This document shows positions 9,112 through 17,276 of a DNA stretch of 64,000 nt, in pieces. How positions within the stretch are numbered: the first letter of the stretch is position 1; the number at the start of each line of letters is the position of its first letter. The stretch is from NCBI RefSeq assembly GCF_900187035.1, contig NZ_LT906446.1, positions 1,860,001-1,924,000 of the forward strand, written 5' to 3'. The stretch comes from Megamonas hypermegale. Its GTDB lineage: Bacteria > Bacillota > Negativicutes > Selenomonadales > Selenomonadaceae. The notes beneath the pieces were generated by a model, which saw only the letters and a list, made by a program, of their open reading frames with translations, searched no databases and had not been told where the DNA came from. Both the position numbers and the translations under genes were made by a program.

Positions 9112-9786
9112 TTATTTTCCCCTATTTAATCGTTCTTGTTTTTTCTTAAATTCACTGCGAATAAAATCACACCATTTATCTATCCCTTGACCATTAGAAG
9201 CAGCTGTTTCCATGATTTCAAGCTGTGGATGAATGCATTTTAAATCGTGCTTTGCGCTTTCCATATCAAAATTAGTAAATGGTAAAATATCTACTTTATT
9301 TAAAATAGCGGCTTGTGATTCCTTAAATATAATCGGATATTTTAAAGGCTTATCATCACCTTCTGTGATACTGAGCACTGTAACCTTCATATCTTCGCCT
9401 ACGATAAATTCAGCAGGACAAACGAGATTACCTACATTTTCAATAATCACTACATCAAGATTTGCCAAATCTAAATCATCTAATACTTCTTTGACCATCG
9501 GTGCATCTAAATGACAGCCACCATTTGTATTAATTTGAATTACTGGCACATTATGCTGTGCTATTCTATCTGCATCTTTATCAGTAAATAAGTCGCCTTC
9601 GATTACTGCCAAGCGCAAATCACTTTTTAAATTAGCAATTGTCTTTTCCAATAAAGTTGTTTTTCCTGAACCTGGTGAACCTAATAAATTTATCGCTAAT
9701 ACACCATTTTTATCAAACAATGCTTTATTTTCACTTGCTACCATATCATTTCTGCCAAGAATATCTTGCATTACAGGTATATCCAT
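9112..9786 (-). CDS. hypB: Nickel-insertion GTPase HypB
   Basis: A 224-residue SIMIBI-class GTPase. The P-loop GSPGSGKT is at residues 36-43, and NTNGGCHLDA carries the cysteine and histidine of the G-domain metal site at the dimer interface. It delivers nickel with HypA. The protein lacks both the histidine-rich N-terminal stretch and the N-terminal CxxCGC nickel motif found in some HypB proteins. A motif of that kind instead opens the small protein encoded at 10178-10420. ATG overlaps the hypA stop by 1 nt. Confidence 0.96.
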   Translation of the reverse strand: MDIPVMQDILGRNDMVASENKALFDKNGVLAINLLGSPGSGKTTLLEKTIANLKSDLRLAVIEGDLFTDKDADRIAQHNVPVIQINTNGGCHLDAPMVKEVLDDLDLANLDVVIIENVGNLVCPAEFIVGEDMKVTVLSITEGDDKPLKYPIIFKESQAAILNKVDILPFTNFDMESAKHDLKCIHPQLEIMETAASNGQGIDKWCDFIRSEFKKKQERLNRGK

Positions 9787-10127
9787 TATTCCGCCTCCAA
9801 AGACTCAACTCGAAGCTCTCGCCCTGATATAATCTCCATGCGCAAAGATTTACATTTGGGACAAGTAAAATTATATCTTTCAACTTTAGTTTCATTTCCA
9901 CAATCCATGCATTTAGCTACCAATGGTATGTGTTTCAAAACAAGTTTTGCATTTTCTGCTTTCGTTCCTTTTGATAATGATTCAAAACAAAATTCTAGCG
10001 ACTCTGGTACAACGCCTGTCATTTCTCCAACTAAAATCGAAATTTCTGTTACTTTTTTCGCTTCATTTTTATCCGCATAACTGAGAACAATATCTAATAT
10101 TCCCTCAGCTAATGCCATTTCATGCAT
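9786..10127 (-). CDS. hypA: Nickel metallochaperone HypA
   Basis: A 113-residue HypA. It begins MHEMALAEG, with His2 as the nickel ligand, and has the structural zinc site as two CxxC pairs (CMDC and CPKC, about residues 73-93). It works with HypB to load nickel. It is the first gene after a strong hairpin that separates the maturation genes from the structural genes, and its stop overlaps the hypB start. Confidence 0.95.
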   Translation of the reverse strand: MHEMALAEGILDIVLSYADKNEAKKVTEISILVGEMTGVVPESLEFCFESLSKGTKAENAKLVLKHIPLVAKCMDCGNETKVERYNFTCPKCKSLRMEIISGRELRVESLEAE

Positions 10128-10141
10128 AATAACAATAACAA

Positions 10142-10172
10142 AACAGCCGGGAAATTAACCCGGCTGTTTAAT
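10142..10172 (-). terminator. Hairpin between hydrogenase structural and hyp genes (terminator or processing site)
   Basis: A 10-bp perfect stem (AACAGCCGGG with CCCGGCTGTT) on the minus strand is followed by TTTTGTTATTG, a weak T tract. It lies between the stop of the small CxxCGC gene and hypA. It could end part of the transcription or stabilise the upstream mRNA so that structural subunits are made in excess over maturation proteins. Confidence 0.65.
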
Positions 10173-10177
10173 TCTCC

Positions 10178-10420
10178 TTATAACAAAGCAGTTAACCCAC
10201 GCTGAGAAAATTCAGCAGTCAACTGAGTTAGCGGTGTTTTTGCAGGATTATAATTAATCGTTGTTTCACCGTTATGCGCATGAATATGAACGTTATATAC
10301 TCCCGGTAAACCTAATAAACTTTCTTTAAGTTCTTTAGCATTTTCCTTTGTATATCCTTCAACTTTAAATCTTAATTTATTACCTTTTCCACCAAAAAGG
10401 CAACCACAAGTAAGACACAT
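10178..10420 (-). CDS. Small HMA-like protein with N-terminal CxxCGC, hydrogenase-linked
   Basis: An 80-residue protein, starting with ATG at 10420 after GGAG. It opens MCLTCGC, then a segment of about 65 residues whose pattern (KLRFKVEGYT.., an amphipathic helix, LPGVYNVHIHAHNGETTINYNP) resembles a heavy-metal-associated ferredoxin fold without its usual internal CxxC. The opening heptapeptide closely resembles the nickel-binding N terminus of E. coli-type HypB. It follows the cytochrome b gene by 14 bp and precedes the hyp genes. A metal-handling role for hydrogenase assembly is an inference; no established name is known to me. Confidence 0.75.
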   Translation of the reverse strand: MCLTCGCLFGGKGNKLRFKVEGYTKENAKELKESLLGLPGVYNVHIHAHNGETTINYNPAKTPLTQLTAEFSQRGLTALL

Positions 10421-10434
10421 TAATGAACATCTCC

Positions 10435-11172
10435 TTAGTCTTCAGCAATCTTACCGTCTTTATCTTTAAGGTCATCAATATCGGATGGAACATGTGCTAA
10501 AGTTTTTGCACCAGAGAACATACTACCTGCTTCACCTTCACGTTCCATAAGGTCAGCTCTAAATACCATATAAACATGACCCATAGCAAAGAATATGATA
10601 AACCAAGCAAAGCAATGATGTACCCAGTGGAAAATCATTTCACCATACATACCAATAGACCAGCCAAAAATCGTTGCAGGAAGTCCTGTTGAATTTGGCA
10701 TAAAATACATAGCAAAACCTGTTACAATTTCAACTAAAACCATAACATATAATGCTAAATATGAACCACGAGCTAATGGATTACGCAAATATGGCTTATG
10801 AGAATACTTCAATAAGCTATAGTGAAGCCCTACTTCTACCATTTCTTCCATATATTTTGTTGTCCAGAATTTAGGAAGTAGACGGTCGCCTCGATTGATA
10901 ATCCAACCATAAATACGCAATACAAAAGATGCTGTAAATATAAAGCCCAGCAAGAAATGTACATTACGTACTAAATCCAAAGATAAACGCCAATCTGCTA
11001 AAGCTGGTTCAACCCCAGGACCACCAGAAACAGGATCCATGATCCAAAGACCAGTTACAAATAAACCAGCTATGCACCATACCATAATCCAATGAAATAT
11101 TCTAAGAAACGGACTAAAAATATAGTACTTTCTTAATTGTCCTTCTGGATGAATAACTTTTACTCTAGCCAT
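10435..11172 (-). CDS. NiFe hydrogenase b-type cytochrome subunit
   Basis: A 245-residue membrane protein of the HyaC/HydC family. It has about four transmembrane segments, with candidate haem histidines in FLRIFHW, VRNVHFLLG and the paired HH and GHVY of the C-terminal half. It anchors the small subunit and passes electrons from hydrogen to the quinone pool. Its ATG overlaps the large-subunit stop by 8 bp, which implies coupled translation. The C-terminal tail (about 25 residues, charged) should be cytoplasmic. Confidence 0.93.
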   Translation of the reverse strand: MARVKVIHPEGQLRKYYIFSPFLRIFHWIMVWCIAGLFVTGLWIMDPVSGGPGVEPALADWRLSLDLVRNVHFLLGFIFTASFVLRIYGWIINRGDRLLPKFWTTKYMEEMVEVGLHYSLLKYSHKPYLRNPLARGSYLALYVMVLVEIVTGFAMYFMPNSTGLPATIFGWSIGMYGEMIFHWVHHCFAWFIIFFAMGHVYMVFRADLMEREGEAGSMFSGAKTLAHVPSDIDDLKDKDGKIAED

Positions 11173-13069
11173 TTAAACCACCCCTAATATAAGGGTCAGT
11201 ATTAACTGTTGTTATTGTTCTTCCCTTCGCATCATATAAGTGAGTAGCACAAGCTATACATGGGTCAAAAGAACGTACAGCTCTAACAATTTCCAATGGT
11301 TTTTCAGGAATTTTTACAGCGGTTTCCATCATAGTGCGTTCAAAAGCACCACGGCCAGCAACTTCATCACGTGGGCAAGCATTCCATGTTGTTGGTACTA
11401 CTGCCTGATAGTTACTACATTTTTTATCTTTAATTGCTACCCAATGGCTAAGAGCACCACGTGGAGCTTCATATAAACCTACGCCTTTTACTTCTTCTTC
11501 TGGCCATGTGGAAGGTTTCCATTTTGTAACATCAGCAGTATCTGTATCACCTGCAGCGATATTCTTAACAAGTTTATCGAAGAAGTATTTATTCATGCAA
11601 GCATTAAGCTGTGCATCTAAACCACGAGCTACTGTACGACCAAGTGTTGTTGGAAGCCATTTTTCTGGAGCTACATTGAGTAAACGAGAAATAGCATCTA
11701 CTTGGTCTACCATCATTTTTTCAGCCCAATTTGGTTGAATGAGATTTTGTTTAACTTTTGTATAAACGATAATATAACGAGCAAGAGGACCAACTTCAGC
11801 TGTTTTTCCGCGCCACATTGGTGTTTTAATCCAAGAATATTTACCTTGTTCATTGAGTTGTTCCCAATGACTCTTATTACCATTTTTATCACCAGTATAT
11901 TCAGCTTCAGATTTTCCATCCCAAGGATGAAGAGCATCGCCATCTTTATACCAAGAATGAGTTGTTGTTTCTGTCAATACTTCAGGGTCTTTCAAATCGT
12001 CAGAAGTAATATCTGTTACTTTTGCATTCATAACGCCAGCGCCAAAGTTTTCAACTACGGCATTGCAACGTATCATAATCTGACTAAACCATTCGCCATT
12101 ACCATTAGCTACGCCATTAAATGGTTCTTCTGGGAATGCACCAAAACCAAGTACACGGTCTTTAGCAAGTCCGCCACCATCAAGACCAGCACCTTTTTGT
12201 GCACAAATATGACCAATTGCTAAGAGGTCAGGTAAATAGAAGTTATTTACTAAATCCATGCCTAATCTAATAGCAGTATCTACAGCAGCTAATCTTTGGC
12301 TATTTATTGGAGCATTCATTTCATCCATAGAAATAGCGCATGGCATACCACCTACAACATAATGAGGATGTGGGTTTTTACCACCAAAAACAACATGTGG
12401 AATAACAACTTCACGCTGTTTATCGAGCATATTAAGATAATGAGCTACAGCCATTAAATGAACTTCTGGAGGAAGAATTTGATAATCTGGATGATCCCAC
12501 CAGTTAGCAGCAAAAATACCAAGCTGTCCGCCACTAACTAATGCTTGTACTTTATCTTTTACAGCCTGAAAATAAGCTGGTGTTGCTTTAGGAAATTCTT
12601 TTGGATATGCAGAAAAATCATAATCCATAGGACCTGCAAATGGTAATTTATAATTTGCAAGTACTGTATTTTGCAAATTAGCTGTTGCTGTTGGGTCAGC
12701 TTTTAAAGCTTCAATAGGACTTACCCAGTCTAAGGCATGTAAATGATAAAAATGTACTAAATGGTCATGAACAGTAAGAGTTGCTGCCATGATATTACGA
12801 ATGTAGTTTGCATTTTTAGGAATTTTAATGCCGAGTGCATCTTCAACCGCACGAACACAAGCAAGAGAATGTGAACTTGTGCAAACTCCACAAATACGTT
12901 GAATATATGCCCACAAATCGCGTGGGTCACGATTTTTAGCTATTACTTCTAAGCCTCTCCATGCAGTACCACTAGAAATAGCATCTGTTACTTGATTTCC
13001 TTGTACTTCAATTTCTACACGTAAATGACCTTCAATACGTGTTACTGGGTCTACTACGATATGTGCCAT
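11165..13069 (-). CDS. NiFe hydrogenase large subunit (group 1, uptake)
   Basis: A 634-residue catalytic subunit. RIEGHLRVEIEV opens the protein, the first nickel-ligand motif RICGVC gives Cys60 and Cys63, and the second is DPCIACATH with Cys604 and Cys607. Maturation should cut after His610 and remove a 24-residue tail, somewhat longer than the roughly 15 residues of E. coli HyaB. The protein is exported bound to the Tat signal of the small subunit. The gene is 6 bp after the small subunit and overlaps the cytochrome b gene. All four active-site cysteines are present. Confidence 0.96.
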   Translation of the reverse strand: MAHIVVDPVTRIEGHLRVEIEVQGNQVTDAISSGTAWRGLEVIAKNRDPRDLWAYIQRICGVCTSSHSLACVRAVEDALGIKIPKNANYIRNIMAATLTVHDHLVHFYHLHALDWVSPIEALKADPTATANLQNTVLANYKLPFAGPMDYDFSAYPKEFPKATPAYFQAVKDKVQALVSGGQLGIFAANWWDHPDYQILPPEVHLMAVAHYLNMLDKQREVVIPHVVFGGKNPHPHYVVGGMPCAISMDEMNAPINSQRLAAVDTAIRLGMDLVNNFYLPDLLAIGHICAQKGAGLDGGGLAKDRVLGFGAFPEEPFNGVANGNGEWFSQIMIRCNAVVENFGAGVMNAKVTDITSDDLKDPEVLTETTTHSWYKDGDALHPWDGKSEAEYTGDKNGNKSHWEQLNEQGKYSWIKTPMWRGKTAEVGPLARYIIVYTKVKQNLIQPNWAEKMMVDQVDAISRLLNVAPEKWLPTTLGRTVARGLDAQLNACMNKYFFDKLVKNIAAGDTDTADVTKWKPSTWPEEEVKGVGLYEAPRGALSHWVAIKDKKCSNYQAVVPTTWNACPRDEVAGRGAFERTMMETAVKIPEKPLEIVRAVRSFDPCIACATHLYDAKGRTITTVNTDPYIRGGLNG

Positions 13070-13075
13070 TATTTA

Positions 13076-14176
13076 TCAACCGTCCTTTCTTTCTTTGTTC
13101 TTTTCAAGCGCATCTCTTTTCTTTTTCTGAATAGCTGAAGTAGCTGCATGTCCTGCAATACCTACAGCCATCGCACCAAGAGCTACAGCACCAAGTGTAT
13201 CTACATTACCAAGACCTAACATATTAGCACCTGGAACTTCTGGCATACGTTCATAAAGTGGATCTTCATCCCAGAAGTTTTTATTTGTACAACCGATACA
13301 ACCCGCACCAGATTGAACAGGATAAGAAAGACCATTATACCAACGAAGATTACCACAAGAACTATAAGTTTCAGGTCCACGGCAACCTAATTTATAAAGA
13401 CACCAACCTGCTTTTGCGCCTTTATCATTGAAATCTTCTGCAAAAAGACCAGCATCAAAAAATGGACGACGATAGCAAGTATCATGAAGACGATTACCAA
13501 AGAACTGTTTTGGACGACCTTCACTATCAAGAGGCGGTAATTTACCAAACATAGCATAGTGAGCAATAACGCCTGTCATTACTTCTGGAATTGGTGGGCA
13601 ACCAGGTACATTTACAATTGGTTTATTTCCAATAATATTAGGTACACCTGTAGATTGAGTAGGATTTGGACGTGCTGCCTGAATACCTCCCCAACATGAA
13701 CAAGAACCATAATTAATAATAGCAGCGCAATGAGCAGCAGCTTCTTTTAATTGGTCAATAAAAGCATGACCACCTACCATACAATAGCCAGAATCAGCTA
13801 ATGCAGGTACTGCACCTTCTACAGCTAAAATATACTGTCCATCATATGCTTTGATAATTTCCTGTAAATGTTGTTCAAAAGGCTGACCACTAGCAGCTGC
13901 TAATGTATCATCATATTCAAGCGCAATCATATTAAGTACAACATCAGAAGCCATTGGTGCACCTGAACGAATAAATGCTTCTGTACAACCTGTACATTCA
14001 TGACCATGCAACCACACAACAACAGGTAATCTTTTTTCAGCAGCTTCTACAACATTAGATAACATTGTAGGTGCAATTCCAAGCATTGCAGCCATTGCTG
14101 TGCATGCTTTGATAAAGGAGCGTCTACTCATTCCTTTTTTCTGGTACATGTCCCAAATAGAACTATACTTTTCCAC
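13076..14176 (-). CDS. NiFe hydrogenase small subunit with Tat signal
   Basis: A 366-residue iron-sulfur subunit. The twin-arginine signal SRRSFIK is at residues 17-23, followed by a hydrophobic stretch ending near EAAEK. CTGC at 61-64 begins the proximal cluster ligands, and later cysteines fit the medial and distal clusters. A single hydrophobic helix near residues 322-345 should anchor it in the membrane, as in group 1 enzymes. The GTG start at 14176 follows AGGAGGG at ideal spacing. It is the first gene of the operon. The Tat export genes are not in this window. Confidence 0.95.
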   Translation of the reverse strand: MEKYSSIWDMYQKKGMSRRSFIKACTAMAAMLGIAPTMLSNVVEAAEKRLPVVVWLHGHECTGCTEAFIRSGAPMASDVVLNMIALEYDDTLAAASGQPFEQHLQEIIKAYDGQYILAVEGAVPALADSGYCMVGGHAFIDQLKEAAAHCAAIINYGSCSCWGGIQAARPNPTQSTGVPNIIGNKPIVNVPGCPPIPEVMTGVIAHYAMFGKLPPLDSEGRPKQFFGNRLHDTCYRRPFFDAGLFAEDFNDKGAKAGWCLYKLGCRGPETYSSCGNLRWYNGLSYPVQSGAGCIGCTNKNFWDEDPLYERMPEVPGANMLGLGNVDTLGAVALGAMAVGIAGHAATSAIQKKKRDALEKNKERKDG

Positions 14177-14538
14177 AATATCCCTCCTAGATAAATTAAA
14201 ATACTAGACCTGTTTTTCGCCCATAAAAATGCACGTAAAAAAATATTAGACCCAATATTTATATAAAAAAAATAATAAAAATATTATTCTTTTCCTAAAA
14301 AACCATTTCCTTTAATGTATAAAATTATGTACAAAATTTTATAATTTTTAACTATATTGTCATATATATTTATTATTATTATTAAACATTTTATAAAGTT
14401 TTCTTATACCTGTATTATAGTTCTGTCCTCGTTATATCGTCAAGTTTTTTCCTCATTAAAAAATTTGTTTACCTTATTAAATATAATAATAAAAAATCTT
14501 CCATAATAATTTATAAATAATTTATACATCATTTAATT
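14177..14538. other. AT-rich intergenic region: hydrogenase leader and upstream sequence
   Basis: No gene is seen in these 362 bp. The part nearer the hydrogenase (14177-14407) would be a leader of about 230 nt from the promoter at 14414-14443. It is very AT-rich and no riboswitch or strong hairpin was recognised in it. The rest lies after the stop of the YitT-type gene, for which no clear terminator was found. Confidence 0.6.
14414..14443 (-). promoter_or_regulatory. Promoter of the hydrogenase operon
   Basis: Minus-strand TTGACG and TATAAT separated by 18 bp, predicted start near 14407. It is the best promoter match upstream of the small subunit gene. Confidence 0.75.
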
Positions 14539-15411
14539 TTAATGGCCTTTTTTTCGACGTAATCTGCCTCCAACAATATCACTTACAGGATTAATCGTTA
14601 TAAATGCAGATTCATCTACATCTAGTACAATACTTTTTAAACTATCAATTTCTAAACGAGTAACAATACAGTATAAAATTTTACGCTTTTCTTTAGAATA
14701 ACCACCTTCACCATGCAAAAGCGTTACACCTTTATCCATTTGTTTCATTAATTTATCAGCAATTTCTTCATGTTGAGATGTCACTATCATAACTGCATAC
14801 GTTTCTTCTAATCCCTTAATTACCACATCTATCATCTTAGAAATTACAAAATAAGCAACAAGAGAATACATTGCTTTATCCCAACCAAAAATAAGACTTG
14901 CACTACTCAAAATAAATAAATTGATGAACATTACTATTTCACCAACAGAAAAAACTGTTTTTCTATCTGTTATAATTGCCACTATCTCTGTTCCATCAAA
15001 AGAGCCACCATTTCTGATAACCAGTCCAACACCTGTACCTGTTATAATACCCCCAAATACCGCCGCTAAAAAGAAATCATTTGTCACTGGCAAAACGGGT
15101 AAAAAGATGTTTGACCAAAACGATAAGCAAATGATGGAAAATGTTGTAGCTATAGCAAACGGCTTTCCTATATATTTATATCCTAAAAATAAAAATGGCA
15201 AATTAATCACAATTAAAAGTACACCAAAAGGAATGCCCGTTACCGCACTTAACATGATTGATATACCAACAACGCCACCATCAATAATATGATTAGGAAT
15301 TAAAAATACTTCTAGTCCCACTGCTGCTATAATAGCACCTATAAATAAATATAAATATTTTCTTACATAAAGACTTATTTTTCTTTTTTTCTGTATTGTA
15401 TCACTGCCCAA
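14539..15411 (-). CDS. YitT-family membrane protein (DUF161 + DUF2179)
   Basis: A 290-residue protein with five or six transmembrane segments in residues 15-205. GGSFDGTEI near 145 is typical of YitT/UPF0750 proteins. A soluble DUF2179 domain follows (about 215-285, LLHGEGGYSKEKRKILYCIVTR). The function of the family is not established. The only sensible start is TTG at 15411, with AGAGG 8 bp upstream. It stands alone between the divergent fru operon and the hydrogenase operon. Confidence 0.85.
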   Translation of the reverse strand: MGSDTIQKKRKISLYVRKYLYLFIGAIIAAVGLEVFLIPNHIIDGGVVGISIMLSAVTGIPFGVLLIVINLPFLFLGYKYIGKPFAIATTFSIICLSFWSNIFLPVLPVTNDFFLAAVFGGIITGTGVGLVIRNGGSFDGTEIVAIITDRKTVFSVGEIVMFINLFILSSASLIFGWDKAMYSLVAYFVISKMIDVVIKGLEETYAVMIVTSQHEEIADKLMKQMDKGVTLLHGEGGYSKEKRKILYCIVTRLEIDSLKSIVLDVDESAFITINPVSDIVGGRLRRKKGH

Positions 15412-15527
15412 TAAAAAAACCTCTTTCCCTAAAAGTTACCTAAAAATATCGTTATTAATATTATATCATTAATATTTTAAATTTATAAAGTTCATAATTT
15501 GACCGACTTTGAATTAGTTTTCTATGA

Positions 15528-15550
15528 AAATTGCAAATATATTGCAATTT
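15528..15550. promoter_or_regulatory. Inverted repeat, candidate FruR operator
   Basis: Two perfect 9-bp arms, AAATTGCAA and TTGCAATTT, flank a 5-bp ATATA spacer. The site ends 5 bp before the -35 box of fruR-fruK-fruA, a fitting place for the DeoR-family regulator encoded by the first gene. Confidence 0.7.
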
Positions 15551-15554
15551 ATGA

Positions 15555-15584
15555 TTGACTTTAACTGTTTTTGAATGATATAAT
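15555..15584 (+). promoter_or_regulatory. Promoter of fruRKA
   Basis: TTGACT and TATAAT with an 18-bp spacer, 22 bp before the fruR ATG. Confidence 0.85.
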
Positions 15585-15605
15585 GCAAGTAGAGAGGTGA
15601 GATAA

Positions 15606-16349
15606 ATGCTAACACAAGATCGTCATTCCACTATTTTAAATTTATTAAAGAAACAGTCCAGTGTAACATTAGCGGAATTAACTACATTACTTAACACCTC
15701 CGAATCTACTATACGACGCGATTTAACAGCACTTGACAAAGCCGGTAAATTGCGCAAAGTTTATGGCGGAGCTACTAGCTTAGATTTCTATACATCTACA
15801 GAAAAAGATATCCAAACTAAACATGATTTACAAATAACAGAAAAAAACTTAATTGCAAAAAAAGCAGCTAGTTTGATTGAAGAACATGATTTAGTTTATC
15901 TTGATGCTGGCACAACGACAGAACTCATTGTTAATTATCTTACACAGTACAATGCTACATATGTAACGAATGGTATTTCCCATGCCAATAAATTATCTGA
16001 ACGCGGTTTTAAATCCATAATCATTGGTGGACAATTAAAAAAATCCACTGGAGCTGTCATCGGCACAGTGGCAATCGAAAATTTGAAACCGTACAATTTT
16101 ACTAAAGGATTTTTCGGCACTAATGGTATAAGTACACAAGCAGGTTTTTCTACACCAGACCCAGTAGAAGCTTGTGTGAAAAAGACAGCTATGAAGCATT
16201 GTCAAAAGGCTTTTGTTGTGGCTGACTCTACAAAATTTGACCAAATAACTCCAATAACATTTGCAGATTTAGAAAATGCCACAATTATTACTGATATCTT
16301 AAAGGATAAAAGATATTTAGATTTTACAAATATTTTGGAGGTGCTCTAA
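15606..16349 (+). CDS. fruR: DeoR-family repressor of the fructose operon
   Basis: A 247-residue DeoR-type regulator. A winged HTH at residues 1-58 (ILNLLKKQSSVTLAELTTLLNTSESTIRRDL) is followed by a sugar-phosphate sensor domain with GGAT, YLDAGTTT and NGI motifs. Fructose 1-phosphate is the usual effector in this family. It starts the operon with RBS AGAGAGGTGAG, and its stop codon abuts the fruK ATG. An inverted repeat upstream of the promoter is a likely binding site, so autoregulation is expected. Confidence 0.9.
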   Translation: MLTQDRHSTILNLLKKQSSVTLAELTTLLNTSESTIRRDLTALDKAGKLRKVYGGATSLDFYTSTEKDIQTKHDLQITEKNLIAKKAASLIEEHDLVYLDAGTTTELIVNYLTQYNATYVTNGISHANKLSERGFKSIIIGGQLKKSTGAVIGTVAIENLKPYNFTKGFFGTNGISTQAGFSTPDPVEACVKKTAMKHCQKAFVVADSTKFDQITPITFADLENATIITDILKDKRYLDFTNILEVL

Positions 16350-17258
16350 ATGATTTATACTGTAACATTCAATCCAGCAATCGATTACATTGTTCGCATG
16401 GATAAATTCGTTGCTGGAGCAACTAATCGCGTAAACTATGAACAAGTTTTAGGCGGAGGCAAAGGTATTAATGTTTCTATCGTATTAAAAAATCTCGGCC
16501 TTGACAGCACTGCTTTAGGCTTCATCTCTGGTTTTACTGGTAAAGAAATCATTCGTCAACTTCATGGCTTTGGTTGCCAAAGTGATTTTATTGAACTGCC
16601 TAATGGATTTTCTCGCATAAACGTAAAAATCAAAACAGCAGAACAAGAAACAGAAGTAAATGGTCAAGGACCAGATATTCCACAAGAAGCTATTGATGAG
16701 CTCTTTGCAAAATTGGATAAATTGACTGCTGGCGATACACTCGTTTTAGCTGGTAGTATTCCAAAAAGTCTTCCTGATGATATTTACGAAAAAATCATGG
16801 CAAAATTAGAAAACCGTGGTATAAATATCGTTGTAGATGCTACAAAAAATCTTTTACTTAATGTATTAAAATATCATCCATTCTTAATCAAACCTAATAA
16901 TCATGAATTAGCTGAAATGTTCAACGTAACACTCAATAGTCATGATGATATTATTTTCTATGCTAAAAAATTACAGGAATTAGGCGCTAAAAACGTACTT
17001 ATTTCTATGGGTAAAGATGGAGCAATTTTAGTAGACCAAAATGGTTCCACAATCCATTCTCCTGTACCAAAAGGCAAACTTGTAAATTCCATCGGTGCTG
17101 GCGACTCTATGGTAGCTGGTTTCTTGACTGGATATTATGAAACAGGTGACTTTAAACGTGCCTTCTACATGGGTGTAGCAACAGGTTCTGCTTCCGCATT
17201 TTCTGAAAACCTTGCTACTCGTCCTGAAGTAGAAGCACTTTTAAAAACTTTAATTTAA
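16350..17258 (+). CDS. fruK: 1-phosphofructokinase
   Basis: A 302-residue PfkB-family kinase that makes fructose 1,6-bisphosphate from the fructose 1-phosphate delivered by FruA. N-terminal VTFNPAIDYIV, GGGKGINVS and the C-terminal anion-hole motif GAGDSMVAGF with the catalytic aspartate are intact. The RBS GGAGGTG lies inside the end of fruR. It is followed 18 bp later by fruA. Confidence 0.95.
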   Translation: MIYTVTFNPAIDYIVRMDKFVAGATNRVNYEQVLGGGKGINVSIVLKNLGLDSTALGFISGFTGKEIIRQLHGFGCQSDFIELPNGFSRINVKIKTAEQETEVNGQGPDIPQEAIDELFAKLDKLTAGDTLVLAGSIPKSLPDDIYEKIMAKLENRGINIVVDATKNLLLNVLKYHPFLIKPNNHELAEMFNVTLNSHDDIIFYAKKLQELGAKNVLISMGKDGAILVDQNGSTIHSPVPKGKLVNSIGAGDSMVAGFLTGYYETGDFKRAFYMGVATGSASAFSENLATRPEVEALLKTLI

Positions 17259-17276
17259 TATAAAGGAGATTTAATT

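Noticed and set aside
11702-12223. 173-codon plus-strand frame inside the hydrogenase large subunit gene
   Set aside because: It is the antisense of a highly conserved coding region, rich in Phe and Ile codons as expected from reverse reading, with no RBS.
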